A stretch of 64,000 nt of DNA, taken from contig NC_047496.1 of NCBI RefSeq assembly GCF_002079055.1, forward strand, positions 1-64,000. Reading direction: 5' to 3'. Source of the stretch: Saccharomyces paradoxus (Eukaryota > Ascomycota > Saccharomycetes > Saccharomycetales > Saccharomycetaceae). How positions within the stretch are numbered: the first letter of the stretch is position 1; each line of letters opens with the position of its first letter. Below the pieces are notes generated by a model. That model was not told the origin of the DNA, made no database searches, and was given only the letters and a program-made list of their open reading frames with translations. A program made the position numbers and the translations under genes. Of this stretch, positions 53,539 to 63,902 are shown in pieces.

Positions 53539-56061
53539 TTACATAACGCAGCAATCACGTATGCCTAGCCCGTACATTACTTTTTCAACATCTTTTCGTA
53601 CACGAACCCAATCGCTTCTCCTTTGAACAAATTCATAAATTTCCTCTTGCGTAAAAATACCATTAAATTTCCCAAGATCAGAAATAAGTTTTCCCAACTC
53701 TTTCGAGTCCTTGCCTGAAATAATATATAATTGGCCAATAGACTTGAGCCCAACAAAATAGGGTACAACATTTTTTTGTTTTAGTTTATTGGCAATAAAA
53801 TCATAAAAGTAATTTAAATCACAGATTAACCAAATAGCGCCCTCCGTAGATATGAAGCATTTTTTCAAGTGTTTTACGATTTCACTAAAGAACCGCTCAC
53901 CAATTTCTTGTTGGTATACGTCAATGGTACCCTTGTCTGTAGCACCAGTCAATAGAAAACAATGGTTAGAAAGCAATTCGACTACCCTGACAGCACATTT
54001 GGTTGGTTTTATATCCCTTATTGGAGAATTTGTAGAAGGCGGTGGTGGGTTATAATCGTCAGGCAACTGAAGAGTCTTGAAAACAAAAGAAATTTCATCC
54101 ATTAGTTTGTTTATACCAATATTTAAACCCTCGGCCACAAAATCATCAATAGAAGTTTCAAAATTTTTCTTTAACTGGATAACATCATTGAGAAAATCTT
54201 TATTCTTATCGATAATTTTCTTGGGAATTAGCTCGTTCTTGTAAAAAATAGATATCATCTGTAATATGATGTCACCTATATTGATTAGTTCAGTGAATTG
54301 TACTAAAGGTTCGACCTGATTATTGGCTGGCGAAAGTGAATTGAATTTTATTTCTATTTGTTCTATTTCATTGGGATTATATTTTTGTAGTAGCATAATT
54401 GCCTTTTCAAATGCAGGCTTAACATGATTCTTATTCAACTGTGTAATTAAAATTTTAAAAATCTCTTGGCAGCGTAACTTGATCAATGGCAGCAAACTTT
54501 GAATCGTATGAAATTTATAGATCTCATCCGTCTTTTCGCTTGTTTCGTGTAAAATTTTGTAACATAAATCGAGACTTATCAACGATTTGATGTTCTGTAA
54601 GTTATTGGAAATTAGATTCAAGTTATAAGCTAGTTGTAATTGTTGTTTTAGTCTTTGGTTTTCATTATTAGAGAATTTGAATATCTTGGTAAAGGAACTT
54701 AAAAAGTCTAGTTTATCATTAGAAATGTTAGTTGAATGAACTGATTGAGGGATAGTACTTTGTTTTGAATCTCCTTCTGGGGAAGTTATGGATGTTTCAG
54801 TAATTGTTGAGAGGTTATTCGATAAATCATTGTTACTTGTGCTCGTAGCATCTGTCTGATCTTTTAGAGTATTATAAATTTTTGCATTTTGCTCTCGCTC
54901 CTTGTCTTGAACTTGGGTATCATAATTAGCTAACTGTGAGCTGATTAACGATTCAAAAACTCTAGTTGTTTGATTCATATAGTTGACAACGAAGGGCTCG
55001 AGATAAAGGTTTAAAAGGTCGCGAACGACTTTATGGAAATTTGCGCCTGCGTTTACTGAGTCATTCAATTCGGTATCAAACTTCCTTGTAAATGTGAAAT
55101 AAAGTTCTGGTACGCATTCATAATTTGCTTTACTGTCCTTTCCATTTGCTTTTAAAAATTCACTATAACTCAATAAAATATTGTTTAAAATGTCCAATAA
55201 AATATCTTGAATAAAGTACTCAATAAACTGTAATATGACGGGGAACTCGTCCTTGAATAAAGTATCCGCTAATTTGATTTTTTCGTTGAGGAAATCCCTT
55301 AGTTGATTGAGAAACCAATCTAAATTTTTAGAATTGAACACGGCCATATTCCCACCGCTTTCCTCTTCCTTTGGTTGTTCTTTCCAAAATAATTCGTCAT
55401 TAGAGGGCAAAACCGTTAAATTAGGAGGTAAATCAGCTTTTGATTTGAAAAATTCGATAGCGTTGCTTTCCTCATTAGATATCAATAAAATTTTCATGAA
55501 ACGGGCCACTGCAGCTAAATTGTTGGATTGGTAATTCAATTCCGTCTCTTTGAGAACGGAATTAATGAATATTTCCCTAAGAATGTTGAAATTAGTGTCA
55601 ATCTTACTAAATGTTTCTAAATCATTTTTATTCGAGAAATTGTATTGTTTAATGAAATTTAAAATTTTTGTTTGTTTCAAGGGGTCATTGGAATATGAAG
55701 CAGGAAAGAAATTTGCTAGATTGTTGTTATATAGTTTCCTAGCATATGAATTATAACAACGATAAAATTTCATAAAGACTTTTTTAGAATTTTGAGCAGT
55801 GAAAGATTTGTATATTTCAAAAATGCGAAGGGGATTTTCCTCATCATTTTCATCCAGCAATTTAACGTCTTCCTTTTCCTCTGAATACAATTGTTGAAGA
55901 CCCATTCTAGTCAATTTCAATGACCAGTATCTTGAATCATTTTTGCCGTTAATGATTGTATAAACCTGTTTATTCACTTGTTGAAAACTTAAATAATCTG
56001 CAGGAGATAAAAATGACGCAATATTGGTGACAACCTCGGTAACTTTCAGCAGATCATCCAT
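53539..56061 (-). CDS. RCY1: Endocytic recycling F-box protein RCY1
   Basis: An 840-residue protein of the same length as S. cerevisiae Rcy1 (YJL204C). The N-terminal F-box lies at residues ~8-55 (VTNIASFLSPADYLSFQQVN). A long coiled-coil and Sec10-like region follows. The C terminus, IRDCCVM, is a CaaX box for prenylation. With Skp1 (not as a full SCF complex) it drives recycling of the v-SNARE Snc1 from early endosomes to the Golgi. A low-complexity Ser/Thr/Asn stretch lies near residues 405-450. The gene is divergent from PRP21 with 187 bases between starts. Confidence 0.96.
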   Translation of the reverse strand: MDDLLKVTEVVTNIASFLSPADYLSFQQVNKQVYTIINGKNDSRYWSLKLTRMGLQQLYSEEKEDVKLLDENDEENPLRIFEIYKSFTAQNSKKVFMKFYRCYNSYARKLYNNNLANFFPASYSNDPLKQTKILNFIKQYNFSNKNDLETFSKIDTNFNILREIFINSVLKETELNYQSNNLAAVARFMKILLISNEESNAIEFFKSKADLPPNLTVLPSNDELFWKEQPKEEESGGNMAVFNSKNLDWFLNQLRDFLNEKIKLADTLFKDEFPVILQFIEYFIQDILLDILNNILLSYSEFLKANGKDSKANYECVPELYFTFTRKFDTELNDSVNAGANFHKVVRDLLNLYLEPFVVNYMNQTTRVFESLISSQLANYDTQVQDKEREQNAKIYNTLKDQTDATSTSNNDLSNNLSTITETSITSPEGDSKQSTIPQSVHSTNISNDKLDFLSSFTKIFKFSNNENQRLKQQLQLAYNLNLISNNLQNIKSLISLDLCYKILHETSEKTDEIYKFHTIQSLLPLIKLRCQEIFKILITQLNKNHVKPAFEKAIMLLQKYNPNEIEQIEIKFNSLSPANNQVEPLVQFTELINIGDIILQMISIFYKNELIPKKIIDKNKDFLNDVIQLKKNFETSIDDFVAEGLNIGINKLMDEISFVFKTLQLPDDYNPPPPSTNSPIRDIKPTKCAVRVVELLSNHCFLLTGATDKGTIDVYQQEIGERFFSEIVKHLKKCFISTEGAIWLICDLNYFYDFIANKLKQKNVVPYFVGLKSIGQLYIISGKDSKELGKLISDLGKFNGIFTQEEIYEFVQRRSDWVRVRKDVEKVMYGLGIRDCCVM

Positions 56062-56248
56062 TTTACCGATCTCCTTAAGCCTTTATTTTCTTTTCGTCTT
56101 TCTATTGTTTGTCTGTAGACTATTTTTTTAATAAAATAAGAGCCTTCCTTCAACGAAATATTTCGGCAAGTTAGTCTTGAAACACTTAAACAGAACAAGA
56201 AATAAGGTAAAACGAAAGGCTAACAGCAATAATATGAAGTCACATACA

Positions 56249-57091
56249 ATGGAACCAGAAGATACACAGCTGAAAGAGGACATCAAAACCACAATAGGCT
56301 ACATAAAGCAGCATGGTGTTGATTTTGAGAGCAAGCTGCTAGAAGATGAGAGATTTTCATTCATCAAGAAAGATCACCCACTTCATGAATACTACGTCAA
56401 ACTCCTGAATGAGGCAACAACCACTGACAGCAGTGAGGACGATGCCGGGAAGAGGGAACGAGACATAGCGAGACCACAGGATTTTTTATTCTCTCGATAT
56501 GATACTGGAATTTCCCGAAGGGATATGGAACTTATCAAACTGACAGCACGTTACTATGCCAAAGATGAAAGTATTCTTGAACGCCTAGTTTCAAAGAATA
56601 GTAAAGCCAGATTAGACTTCATAAACAGTTCGCATCCGCTACACAAGACATTCACTGATTTCGTCGCCCAGTACAAGCGGATAGACTCTTTTACTGGCCA
56701 AGAAATAAAGAAAAGTAAGAGAGACATTATAGATGACTGTTTCGGTAGGGCTCAGTATTGGGAATTTGCAAAAGATAAAGACCGGGAGCATGATAAGCTC
56801 GTAGAGTTGTGCAAAATACAATTTGCTGCCATTCCATGGGATAAATTTACTCAAGTAGCGAAATTCTCTATCCCTGAGAACACAGAAATGTTACAAGACT
56901 CTCTAGATTTAGAGCAAATGAGGCTGCGAAGAGTACAAGTTGGTATGAAGTTATTCGATAGTATCAGGACGACAAATGAAGAAGAAAATGCAGTACCCGA
57001 CCAAGTTAAGCCAAAAGGAGGAGATCTTAAGGGCAAAAAGCGTAAAATTAGAGCGGTGGGAGAGACTAGACTAAAGAAAAGCAAGAAATAA
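56249..57091 (+). CDS. PRP21: Splicing factor SF3a subunit PRP21
   Basis: A 280-residue subunit of the SF3a complex (with Prp9 and Prp11) of the U2 snRNP, acting in prespliceosome formation. Two SURP modules are visible: residues ~10-50 ([20 protein letters not shown]) and ~92-140 ([18 protein letters not shown]). The C terminus is a basic nuclear-localisation stretch ([16 protein letters not shown]). I chose the Met at 56249 because it gives the same length and start ([10 protein letters not shown]) as S. cerevisiae Prp21 (YJL203W). An in-frame ATG at 56234 would add five residues. Divergence from the S. cerevisiae protein is clear between the SURP modules and the C terminus. Confidence 0.94.
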   Translation: MEPEDTQLKEDIKTTIGYIKQHGVDFESKLLEDERFSFIKKDHPLHEYYVKLLNEATTTDSSEDDAGKRERDIARPQDFLFSRYDTGISRRDMELIKLTARYYAKDESILERLVSKNSKARLDFINSSHPLHKTFTDFVAQYKRIDSFTGQEIKKSKRDIIDDCFGRAQYWEFAKDKDREHDKLVELCKIQFAAIPWDKFTQVAKFSIPENTEMLQDSLDLEQMRLRRVQVGMKLFDSIRTTNEEENAVPDQVKPKGGDLKGKKRKIRAVGETRLKKSKK

Positions 57092-57284
57092 GCCTCATAC
57101 AAATCGAAATTAGGTAGAAGTATATAAAAGTTGAAGGAGCACCGTAATAGAGTAAATGTATCACGTTTGACGGCGTATTTTGGCGTTTTTTTTTCATGTT
57201 GACGTTATTTTGTATATAGAAAGTGAAATTCTCGAGGATATGGCCCTATTGAAAACACCATTGGTAGCATGAAAGCAGGCCAGA

Positions 57285-59081
57285 ATGATTGATATCAACG
57301 TCAATAACATATTCTTTAGATCTTACTCGGTCGATCCTAACTCTGGTCACGCGATTTATGTCTTTGATTCGACTTATTTGCCGGCATCTGATGAAATTGG
57401 CGATAAGCAAGTCTATGACTTACTTATTAATGCCCTCATGGATCGATTGGTAATGAAGTTGCCACAGGCACCATATTCCCTGGTAATTTTTTCATCTGGG
57501 TTTTCCCAGCGAAAAATAAGCTGGGTTTACGGTATTAAAATGTTTGCCAAGTTACCTAAAGAGACCAAGTACTATTTACAAAAGATATTTATTGTTCATG
57601 AGTCATTCTTCGTTAGATCGGTCTATCAGGTAGTTTCGAATGCCATGAACTTTAACTTCTTGGACTCGAAAGATAGTCAGCATGATTTTCCAAGTTTGGT
57701 TCATGTCTTGGATCTGACTTCTTTATCCGAACTAATAGATATTACGCGACTTAGGATATCGTTGAACGTGTACTTATATGATTACCAGATACGTGAACAT
57801 ATAAACGTTCCAGAAGAATATTATAACAGGTTGACCCCCCTGGCAATAAGACAGTATAGGCAGTTGGTATTTGATAAAATCTTCAAGAAATTACAAAGCG
57901 AAGCTTTGCTGTGCGAATTGATATTCCAGAAGCCAGGAAACTATAAAAAGGTAAACATTTTTTTGGATATTATTAAGAGAAACAACTACATTGATTTGTC
58001 TCAATGGGACATTTATTCGTTGGCATCCGTGTGGTTGAATTACTTTATCAAAAATAAGGCCAAACCTTTGATCCCGATTGAATTAATTCCGTTACCAATT
58101 GTTGATGATCTGAAGTTCACAAGCGAAACGTTCCGCAAAATTATTAAATTTAACCAATATCACGACCTTTTTATGGTCATATTTCCTTTTTTTAATAGGA
58201 TCATAGCGCACGGTGAAGTGACTAAACATGATTCAAGAACCTTGAGCAAAGCCTTAACTCCGGCGTTATGTAAGGAAAAACTTTCCATTATGACTAACGA
58301 TCGTTTGGCTATTGGATCGAGATATATTAAGAATCTATTGGACTTTTTCCCCGAAATTACAAAGGAAATATCATCACCTTTGTCATCCGTATCGTCGTCT
58401 ACTACCATTCCTGTTTTACCTAAACCAAGGAAGTCGTCACCAACCAGATACAGTGAACTAGGTTGTTTAACCCTTCCCAGAAGTAGAAGCCCTAGCCCAC
58501 AAAGATCTGTTACGTCTCCAATGTATACACCTGTTGCATTACAAAATACACCAGTTTTGAAACCCAAGTCATCAAACAGAAATGTTTCATCCCCATCATT
58601 CAATACCAAACCCCCCCCTCCTATTAAAGTGATTACACGACCACAATTGTCTCTAACCTCCAGTCCTAATACCGATCTGACTCTAGCTTCTTCTACAGAT
58701 ACGTTATCCTCGCCAACAAAGACCGCGTCAGCCGACTCACTTCCATTGAGTAATAGCAGCACCGATTTAACGATATCGGATACTATTAAAGAAATGGTTA
58801 AGGACGAGCCAGTGAAGGACAAAAGTTCTGCGGAAACAGATATATTTGTTCAACAATTTGAAAGTTTAACACTTGTCCAAAACGCAAAGATCAAGAAATT
58901 CGACAAAGAATTACAGGAAAAGAAGAAGAAAAATGAAACTACTTCGAAGACAGCAGATAAATTCTCTCAGAAGGGATATTCGGATATTAAAGCAGGCAAC
59001 AAGGTTAGCAGGCTAGCTGCATTGTACGAAGAACGTTTACAAGGTTTACAAGTAATGAATGAAATGAAACAAAAGTGGTAA
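57285..59081 (+). CDS. ECM25: Rho-GAP-like protein ECM25
   Basis: A 598-residue protein matching S. cerevisiae Ecm25 (YJL201W, 599 residues). The N-terminal half combines a CRAL-TRIO/Sec14-like segment (residues ~1-150) and a RhoGAP-like region (~170-340). The C-terminal half is disordered, Ser/Pro rich with a PPPP run near residue 445 (NTKPPPPIKV), and ends in a short coiled-coil (KKFDKELQEKKKKNE). Ecm25 is linked to cell-wall synthesis and endocytosis and interacts with SH3 proteins, in line with its proline-rich tail. A 220-codon frame antisense to it is a shadow. Confidence 0.93.
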   Translation: MIDINVNNIFFRSYSVDPNSGHAIYVFDSTYLPASDEIGDKQVYDLLINALMDRLVMKLPQAPYSLVIFSSGFSQRKISWVYGIKMFAKLPKETKYYLQKIFIVHESFFVRSVYQVVSNAMNFNFLDSKDSQHDFPSLVHVLDLTSLSELIDITRLRISLNVYLYDYQIREHINVPEEYYNRLTPLAIRQYRQLVFDKIFKKLQSEALLCELIFQKPGNYKKVNIFLDIIKRNNYIDLSQWDIYSLASVWLNYFIKNKAKPLIPIELIPLPIVDDLKFTSETFRKIIKFNQYHDLFMVIFPFFNRIIAHGEVTKHDSRTLSKALTPALCKEKLSIMTNDRLAIGSRYIKNLLDFFPEITKEISSPLSSVSSSTTIPVLPKPRKSSPTRYSELGCLTLPRSRSPSPQRSVTSPMYTPVALQNTPVLKPKSSNRNVSSPSFNTKPPPPIKVITRPQLSLTSSPNTDLTLASSTDTLSSPTKTASADSLPLSNSSTDLTISDTIKEMVKDEPVKDKSSAETDIFVQQFESLTLVQNAKIKKFDKELQEKKKKNETTSKTADKFSQKGYSDIKAGNKVSRLAALYEERLQGLQVMNEMKQKW

Positions 59082-59339
59082 CTTACATAATTGTATCTTT
59101 TTAACACATACATATTGCATATACGACAACAAATACCCCCCCTCTTGAGATAAACCGTAGTTTAAGCTGTCGCGCTTCTCGTGTATAATATTATATATCA
59201 AACAATATTACGTTTTTTTGATTAATAAATAAATAAATAAGGTTATTTGCATCGTCTATATGCAGAGTCTATAGAATTGTGTAAGCCAGTTTATGACTGT
59301 AAAAGCAGGCTCTCATTTTAGGTAATATCTCTTTTGGAT

Positions 59340-61709
59340 TTATTCGCCTCTTCGTATATTACCAATATGATTGATTGCTGAACCGGCTTTGAAAAAATCA
59401 ATCTGATCTTTGGACATGGTATGCTTTGCCTTGATGATGAACGAATCGCGATTTGGTTTAGTAACCTTAACATCAATTTCACCACCGTTGTTGCCATCTT
59501 TAGCGATCATGTCAACTAGGTTCAACGTTTCCAAAACATCTCCGCTTGAAATTTTATCATAATCAGATTCGTTGGCAAAAGTCAATGGCAACATACCTTG
59601 TTTCTTCAAGTTTGTCTCGTGAATTCTTGCAAAAGACTTAACTAAAAGAATTTCGCCACCAAGGAATCTTGGTGATAAAGCCGCATGTTCTCTTGCGGAA
59701 CCTTCACCATAGTTATGTTCTGCTACTACGGTCCATGGCCTATCATCGGACTTCCATTTCATCATCAAACCAGGGATATCATATTCAGTTCCGTCAAGGT
59801 CATATGCTGTGTTGACTTCACCGGTTTCTTTGTTTTGAGCACCGATTAGTGTATTGTAAGAAATATTTTCTAAATGGCCCTTATATTTCAGCCAAACGCC
59901 CGCAGCGGAAATATGATCCGTTGTACACTTGCCTTCAACCTTCAAAAGCACATTTGTTTTCAATTCTTTGCCATTCCAAGGTTTGAATGGTTCCAATAAT
60001 TGTAAACGATCAGAATTAGGGTCGACTTTGATCTCTACGCTGCTATCAGGTTTTGGATCCATGTCAGGATAAAACTTGTCCCTACCGTGTTCAAAGCCTC
60101 TTTTTGGTAACTCATCACCCTTCGGTGGCTGGAATTTGAAATTCTCCCCGTTTGGTAATTTAATTGAGTCCGTTAATGGATTGAATTGAGCATCTCCAGA
60201 ATAGCTCATTGCTGTTACTATTTCTGGGGATGTTAAGAAATTCATCGTATTCCTATTACCATCATTTCTAGCTCTAAAGTTTCTATTGAATGATGTGAAA
60301 ATAGTGTTTGTTTCTTTCGAAGTTTTTGAGACGTCTTCCCTGTTCCATTGTCCAATACAAGGACCGCATGCATTTGCCAAAACTTTGGCGCCGTTTTCTT
60401 GGAAAATGTCAATGATACCATCTCTTTCCAAAGTAGCTCTAATTTGTTCTGAACCAGGGGTCACAAAAAATGGGATACGTGGTTTCAACCCAGCTTTGGA
60501 AGCTTGTTTGACCAAGTCGACGACACGACTCATGTCTTGATAAGACGAATTAGTACAGGATCCAATCAAACCAGCACTAACCTTTTGTGGCCAGTTTTCC
60601 TTTAAACTTTTTTCAGCATATTGAGATATCGGGGTGGACAAGTCGGGCGTAAATGGGCCATTAACATGAGGTTCAATTGCGGATAAATCGACTTCAATAA
60701 CTTTATCATACTGAGCATCTTGGTCGGCTCTTAAGAAACCAAACTTGTTCAAAGCAACATCTGCTGCTTCAGCCACTTCTGCTCTGTTAGTTGCTTGCAA
60801 ATAACGCTTGTGAGCTTCTTGGTAAGGAAAAGTTGATGTTGTAGCACCAACTTCAGCTCCCATATTACAGATGGTTGCCATACCTGTGCAAGATAGAGTA
60901 GATACACCTTCGCCGAAGTATTCAATGATATAACCGGTACCACCTCTGACAGTTAGCAAACCAGCGAGCTTCGTAATTACGTCCTTAGGAGTGGACCATC
61001 CGTTTAGTTTTCCAGTCAATTTTACACCTAAAATTTTTGGCGCTTTTAATTCCCATGGTGTGCCTGTGAGGGCATCGACTGCATCTGCACCACCAACACC
61101 AATGGCAATAGCTCCTAGACCTCCTGCATTTGGTGTATGAGAATCGGTACCTAGCATCATTAGACCTGGGGCTGAAAAGTTTTCCAAAACAATTTGGTGA
61201 ATGATACCAGAACCTGGGCCCCAGAACTGAATACCATATCTCTTAGCGCAACTCTCCAAGAAATCAAAAACCTCTTGGTTCGTAGCTATGGAGGAGGGTA
61301 AATCTTTGGCTTCACCGTCCTTACCTACAATTAAATGATCACAATGTATAGATGCTGGGACTGATGTTTGATTTAAGCCGGTAGTCATGAACTGTAGAAG
61401 CGCCATTTGGGCAGAAGCGTCCTGCATAGCCACACGATCTGGGTTCAGTTTCAAGTATTTATTACCACGGATGGTGGACAGGTCAGAAGAAGTGATTGAT
61501 TCCTCAGGATCGCAAAGGTGTGAGTATAAAATTTTTTCCGCTAGTGTCAAGGGGGCATTGTTTGTTATTTGTTTAATCTTGTCTAGGTTAGTTAAAAGTT
61601 TAGCGTAGGGAGGCACTTTTGTTTGAAATTTCTTGGATACAGAGGGGAACATGTTGGCATGTGTTGCCAAATGCCTCTTTATATAAAACTTATTAGCAGA
61701 AGATAGCAT
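59340..61709 (-). CDS. ACO2: Mitochondrial aconitase-family enzyme ACO2
   Basis: A 789-residue aconitase equal in length to S. cerevisiae Aco2 (YJL200C). The N terminus (MLSSANKFYIKRHLATHANM) is a mitochondrial presequence. [4Fe-4S] ligands are Cys385 (GSCTNS) and Cys448/Cys451 (ACGPCIGQW). Catalytic-site landmarks include GTDSHTPNAGGLG near 187 and EGSAREHAALSPR in the swivelling domain. Aco2 converts homocitrate to homoaconitate in lysine biosynthesis and contributes weakly to the citrate cycle. It is strongly conserved here. Confidence 0.97.
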   Translation of the reverse strand: MLSSANKFYIKRHLATHANMFPSVSKKFQTKVPPYAKLLTNLDKIKQITNNAPLTLAEKILYSHLCDPEESITSSDLSTIRGNKYLKLNPDRVAMQDASAQMALLQFMTTGLNQTSVPASIHCDHLIVGKDGEAKDLPSSIATNQEVFDFLESCAKRYGIQFWGPGSGIIHQIVLENFSAPGLMMLGTDSHTPNAGGLGAIAIGVGGADAVDALTGTPWELKAPKILGVKLTGKLNGWSTPKDVITKLAGLLTVRGGTGYIIEYFGEGVSTLSCTGMATICNMGAEVGATTSTFPYQEAHKRYLQATNRAEVAEAADVALNKFGFLRADQDAQYDKVIEVDLSAIEPHVNGPFTPDLSTPISQYAEKSLKENWPQKVSAGLIGSCTNSSYQDMSRVVDLVKQASKAGLKPRIPFFVTPGSEQIRATLERDGIIDIFQENGAKVLANACGPCIGQWNREDVSKTSKETNTIFTSFNRNFRARNDGNRNTMNFLTSPEIVTAMSYSGDAQFNPLTDSIKLPNGENFKFQPPKGDELPKRGFEHGRDKFYPDMDPKPDSSVEIKVDPNSDRLQLLEPFKPWNGKELKTNVLLKVEGKCTTDHISAAGVWLKYKGHLENISYNTLIGAQNKETGEVNTAYDLDGTEYDIPGLMMKWKSDDRPWTVVAEHNYGEGSAREHAALSPRFLGGEILLVKSFARIHETNLKKQGMLPLTFANESDYDKISSGDVLETLNLVDMIAKDGNNGGEIDVKVTKPNRDSFIIKAKHTMSKDQIDFFKAGSAINHIGNIRRGE

Positions 61710-62023
61710 CGAGCCTTTTGCGTATTGCTTTTGAAGTTTTACGTTTAAGGTAAGCTGAGAATTGTTATTTTACAAGTGTGCAAATCGAATAATTTGGAAA
61801 GATGAAATTATTTCAGTTTATATACATGTTTGACGCCATACCATCTATTGAACAAATAATTCACGATGTGAGAGCTGTATAATATTGTGGAACTTTGTAT
61901 ATATTGAAAAAAATTTCCAGTGGAATTTTACTCGCGATGACTCAAGAGCGTGAAAAAAAAAAAAAAAAATAAAAAAAATAAAAGAAACTACCTATTGAAA
62001 AATAGGAGGAAAAAAGTTAAATA

Positions 62024-62096
62024 TGCTTCCAATCGGATTTGAACCGATGATCTCCACATTACTAGTGTGGCGCCTTACCAACTTGGCCATAGAAGC
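62024..62096 (-). tRNA. tT(AGU)J: tRNA-Thr (AGT anticodon)
   Basis: A 73-base gene on the minus strand, GCTTCTATGGCCAAGTTGGT… to …CCGATTGGAAGCA without CCA. The acceptor stem pairs (GCTTCTA with TGGAAGC, one G-T wobble), followed by the A box TGGCCAAGTTGG, the anticodon loop CTAGTAA with AGT, and the B box GGTTCAAATCC. No intron. A-rich runs lie downstream of its 3' end, as expected for a Pol III terminator (T run on its strand). Eroded LTR sequence on its upstream side fits the Ty1 preference for tRNA-flanking DNA. A tRNA-Thr(AGU) lies near ACO2 in S. cerevisiae too. Confidence 0.95.
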
Positions 62097-62479
62097 TATA
62101 TTTGTTGTTCCTTCCCTACATTGTAGGGGCCTATGTCGCACCAAAATTTTACTAAGCAAAGCATCACCAAGCAATGCTGAAAAGAGGATCGATAACACGA
62201 TAATTCGCAGAATGTAGAGAATACAATGCATCCATACACTGCTCTGATGCAGTGGCAAAGATACAAAAATAGCATCCTGAGCACCCCGTTGATATCCTTT
62301 CCAAAGTAGCAGAAGTTATCGCTAGGGGAGCTGTTGTTTTTTCTTGTCATTCTAGGCTGGATTTCCAGCGGAATATCGCGGAGAACAACTCGCGATATTG
62401 TACTATCCCTTGGAACAGGTCAAGGCAAAGGTGCTAAGGAAACTAGGCTTATTCACTGGAGCGTATAGCCGCCACATAC

Positions 62480-62765
62480 TATTTCATTTGGTACAGCACC
62501 TTTAGAGAAAGAACAGTCTGTATCCATCAATTAGTAGTATCAAGGGCTTGCCTTGCCAATATGTATTATGTGAGACTTGCGGAACTTAATAGAAAAATAA
62601 TTGTTAAAGCATTAAGTAACTGTGCGACTTCTCTTTCGTGGATTCTTAAAGCCCTTGACGAAAGTCTTTAGATTACTCTATATATCCAATATACCTTTCA
62701 TTTTATGAAGAATTCTGTCTCAAAACACCCAACAGCGACCTTCAAGTGTCACTGAGTCTCATATT
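62480..62765 (+). mobile_element. Strongly eroded delta-like LTR near the tRNA
   Basis: The segment around 62637-62695 (CGTGGATTCTTAAAGCCCTTGACGAAAG…, then …CTCTATATATCCAATAT) aligns by eye with the right half of a delta element, and the position upstream of a tRNA gene is typical. The left boundary is uncertain. Most of 62097-62480 carries nothing else that I recognise. Confidence 0.45.
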
Positions 62766-62791
62766 ATTTCACTCTGCCCTCTTATATATTG

Positions 62792-63115
62792 TTAATGAAG
62801 TCGGGACAGCTCACTGACTGAACGGCGAATAGTGGCTCCCGGGAAGCTGAGTGTTGTAAACTCGCCGCCTCTGTTGAGTAAATCGTAAGCTGTTAAGGCC
62901 GCATCACGAGTAATAAGTTGCCAGTTTGGCCTGCTATCGCTGTACTCTATGGTAAAAAGATAGTTTCTAGTAGAAGACGAGTCATATTCGTAGACAAGCA
63001 CTGCTGGATACTCTTCTCTATCAAGACGTAAAGCGTATTTGTAATTTCTAAGTTCGCCAATCCAGATTTCAGATGCAACACTCATTGTCCTTGCTATGCA
63101 ATGCTGACATTCCAT
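62792..63115 (-). CDS. Small hypothetical protein (position of YJL199C/MBB1)
   Basis: A 107-codon frame with an ATG at 63113-63115. The sequence from residue ~16 on ([20 protein letters not shown], then …[13 protein letters not shown]…) looks like genuine protein, with alternating beta-strand character. It could be the core of a PH-like domain, but that is a guess. It lies between ACO2 and PHO90, where S. cerevisiae has YJL199C (MBB1, 108 residues), so it is probably the same gene. It could also be a remnant of a larger gene. Function is unknown. Confidence 0.5.
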   Translation of the reverse strand: MECQHCIARTMSVASEIWIGELRNYKYALRLDREEYPAVLVYEYDSSSTRNYLFTIEYSDSRPNWQLITRDAALTAYDLLNRGGEFTTLSFPGATIRRSVSELSRLH

Positions 63116-63902
63116 GCATTCGGTTTCTCCCTTTCTTCACCATAACTTTTTTTTTATTGTTGGCCTGCATTTCCAATTGTCTTACACAGCAATTACGAAT
63201 CGCGGGTAATGGCACCAAGCTGCCTATCTTTCCTTCACTGCTGTCACGTTTGGTACATAGAATGTCCTGTAATAACGTCGTATTTTCTACTAGTTCGGAT
63301 TCGCGTTGCGTGATCCTGTGCCCCTTCAAAAGATAGGCCGCAAGCTTTTTACAAGACTTTGTGCACGTCAATTCAGAGGCCGAATATTCTATTCATTACT
63401 ACGATTCAAGTTTGGTCTTGAAGTCCTCTTCACTATGGAGCTAGGTTGTTAACAAGAGGTTTCCGCTGATTCTCTGCTGGGACAAGAAAAATAGTAGAAG
63501 CGGCAGTAGCCAAAAACAATAAGAACCTAGCAAGCAGGGAAGCCCATCTACGCGGCATTTCCGCACCCCCTTGTATACCTTAAGCGTTTACGTACCTAAT
63601 AGCCTACGCATAAATATATGTATGACACTGAATCAATAGAAAGCCAGGGCTCTTTTCTTTTCTCACTTCGTTATTGTATTCCCTTTTCACTATGGGTAAA
63701 ATCGTCCTAAAGTGGGGCGCTCACGATATCGCCGCAGCAACAGCCGTTTTTTTTGTTTTTTTGCGCTGCTTCTCGAAGAATAAATGGCACACTGAAAAAT
63801 TTTGATTCATCGATATAAAGAGCACTGTTCTCTTCGATGGCATCCGACCAATAAAGTTATTTTCAGTACAACCGAATTAGTGATAGCTGGTAGAAGAAGA
63901 AG
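63116..63902. other. Upstream region of PHO90
   Basis: A 787-bp spacer with a pyrimidine-rich segment near 63740-63765 and a TATAAAG box at 63816-63822, about 85 bases before the PHO90 start. Small frames on both strands are not supported as genes. Confidence 0.5.

Noticed and set aside
56177-56248. N-terminal extension of PRP21 from 56177
   Set aside because: The codon at 56177 is TTG, not ATG. The Met at 56249 gives the conserved start and the family length.
58160-58822. 220-codon open frame on the minus strand
   Set aside because: It lies wholly antisense to ECM25, and its Val/Leu/Gly/Asp-rich composition mirrors the Ser/Pro-rich coding strand.
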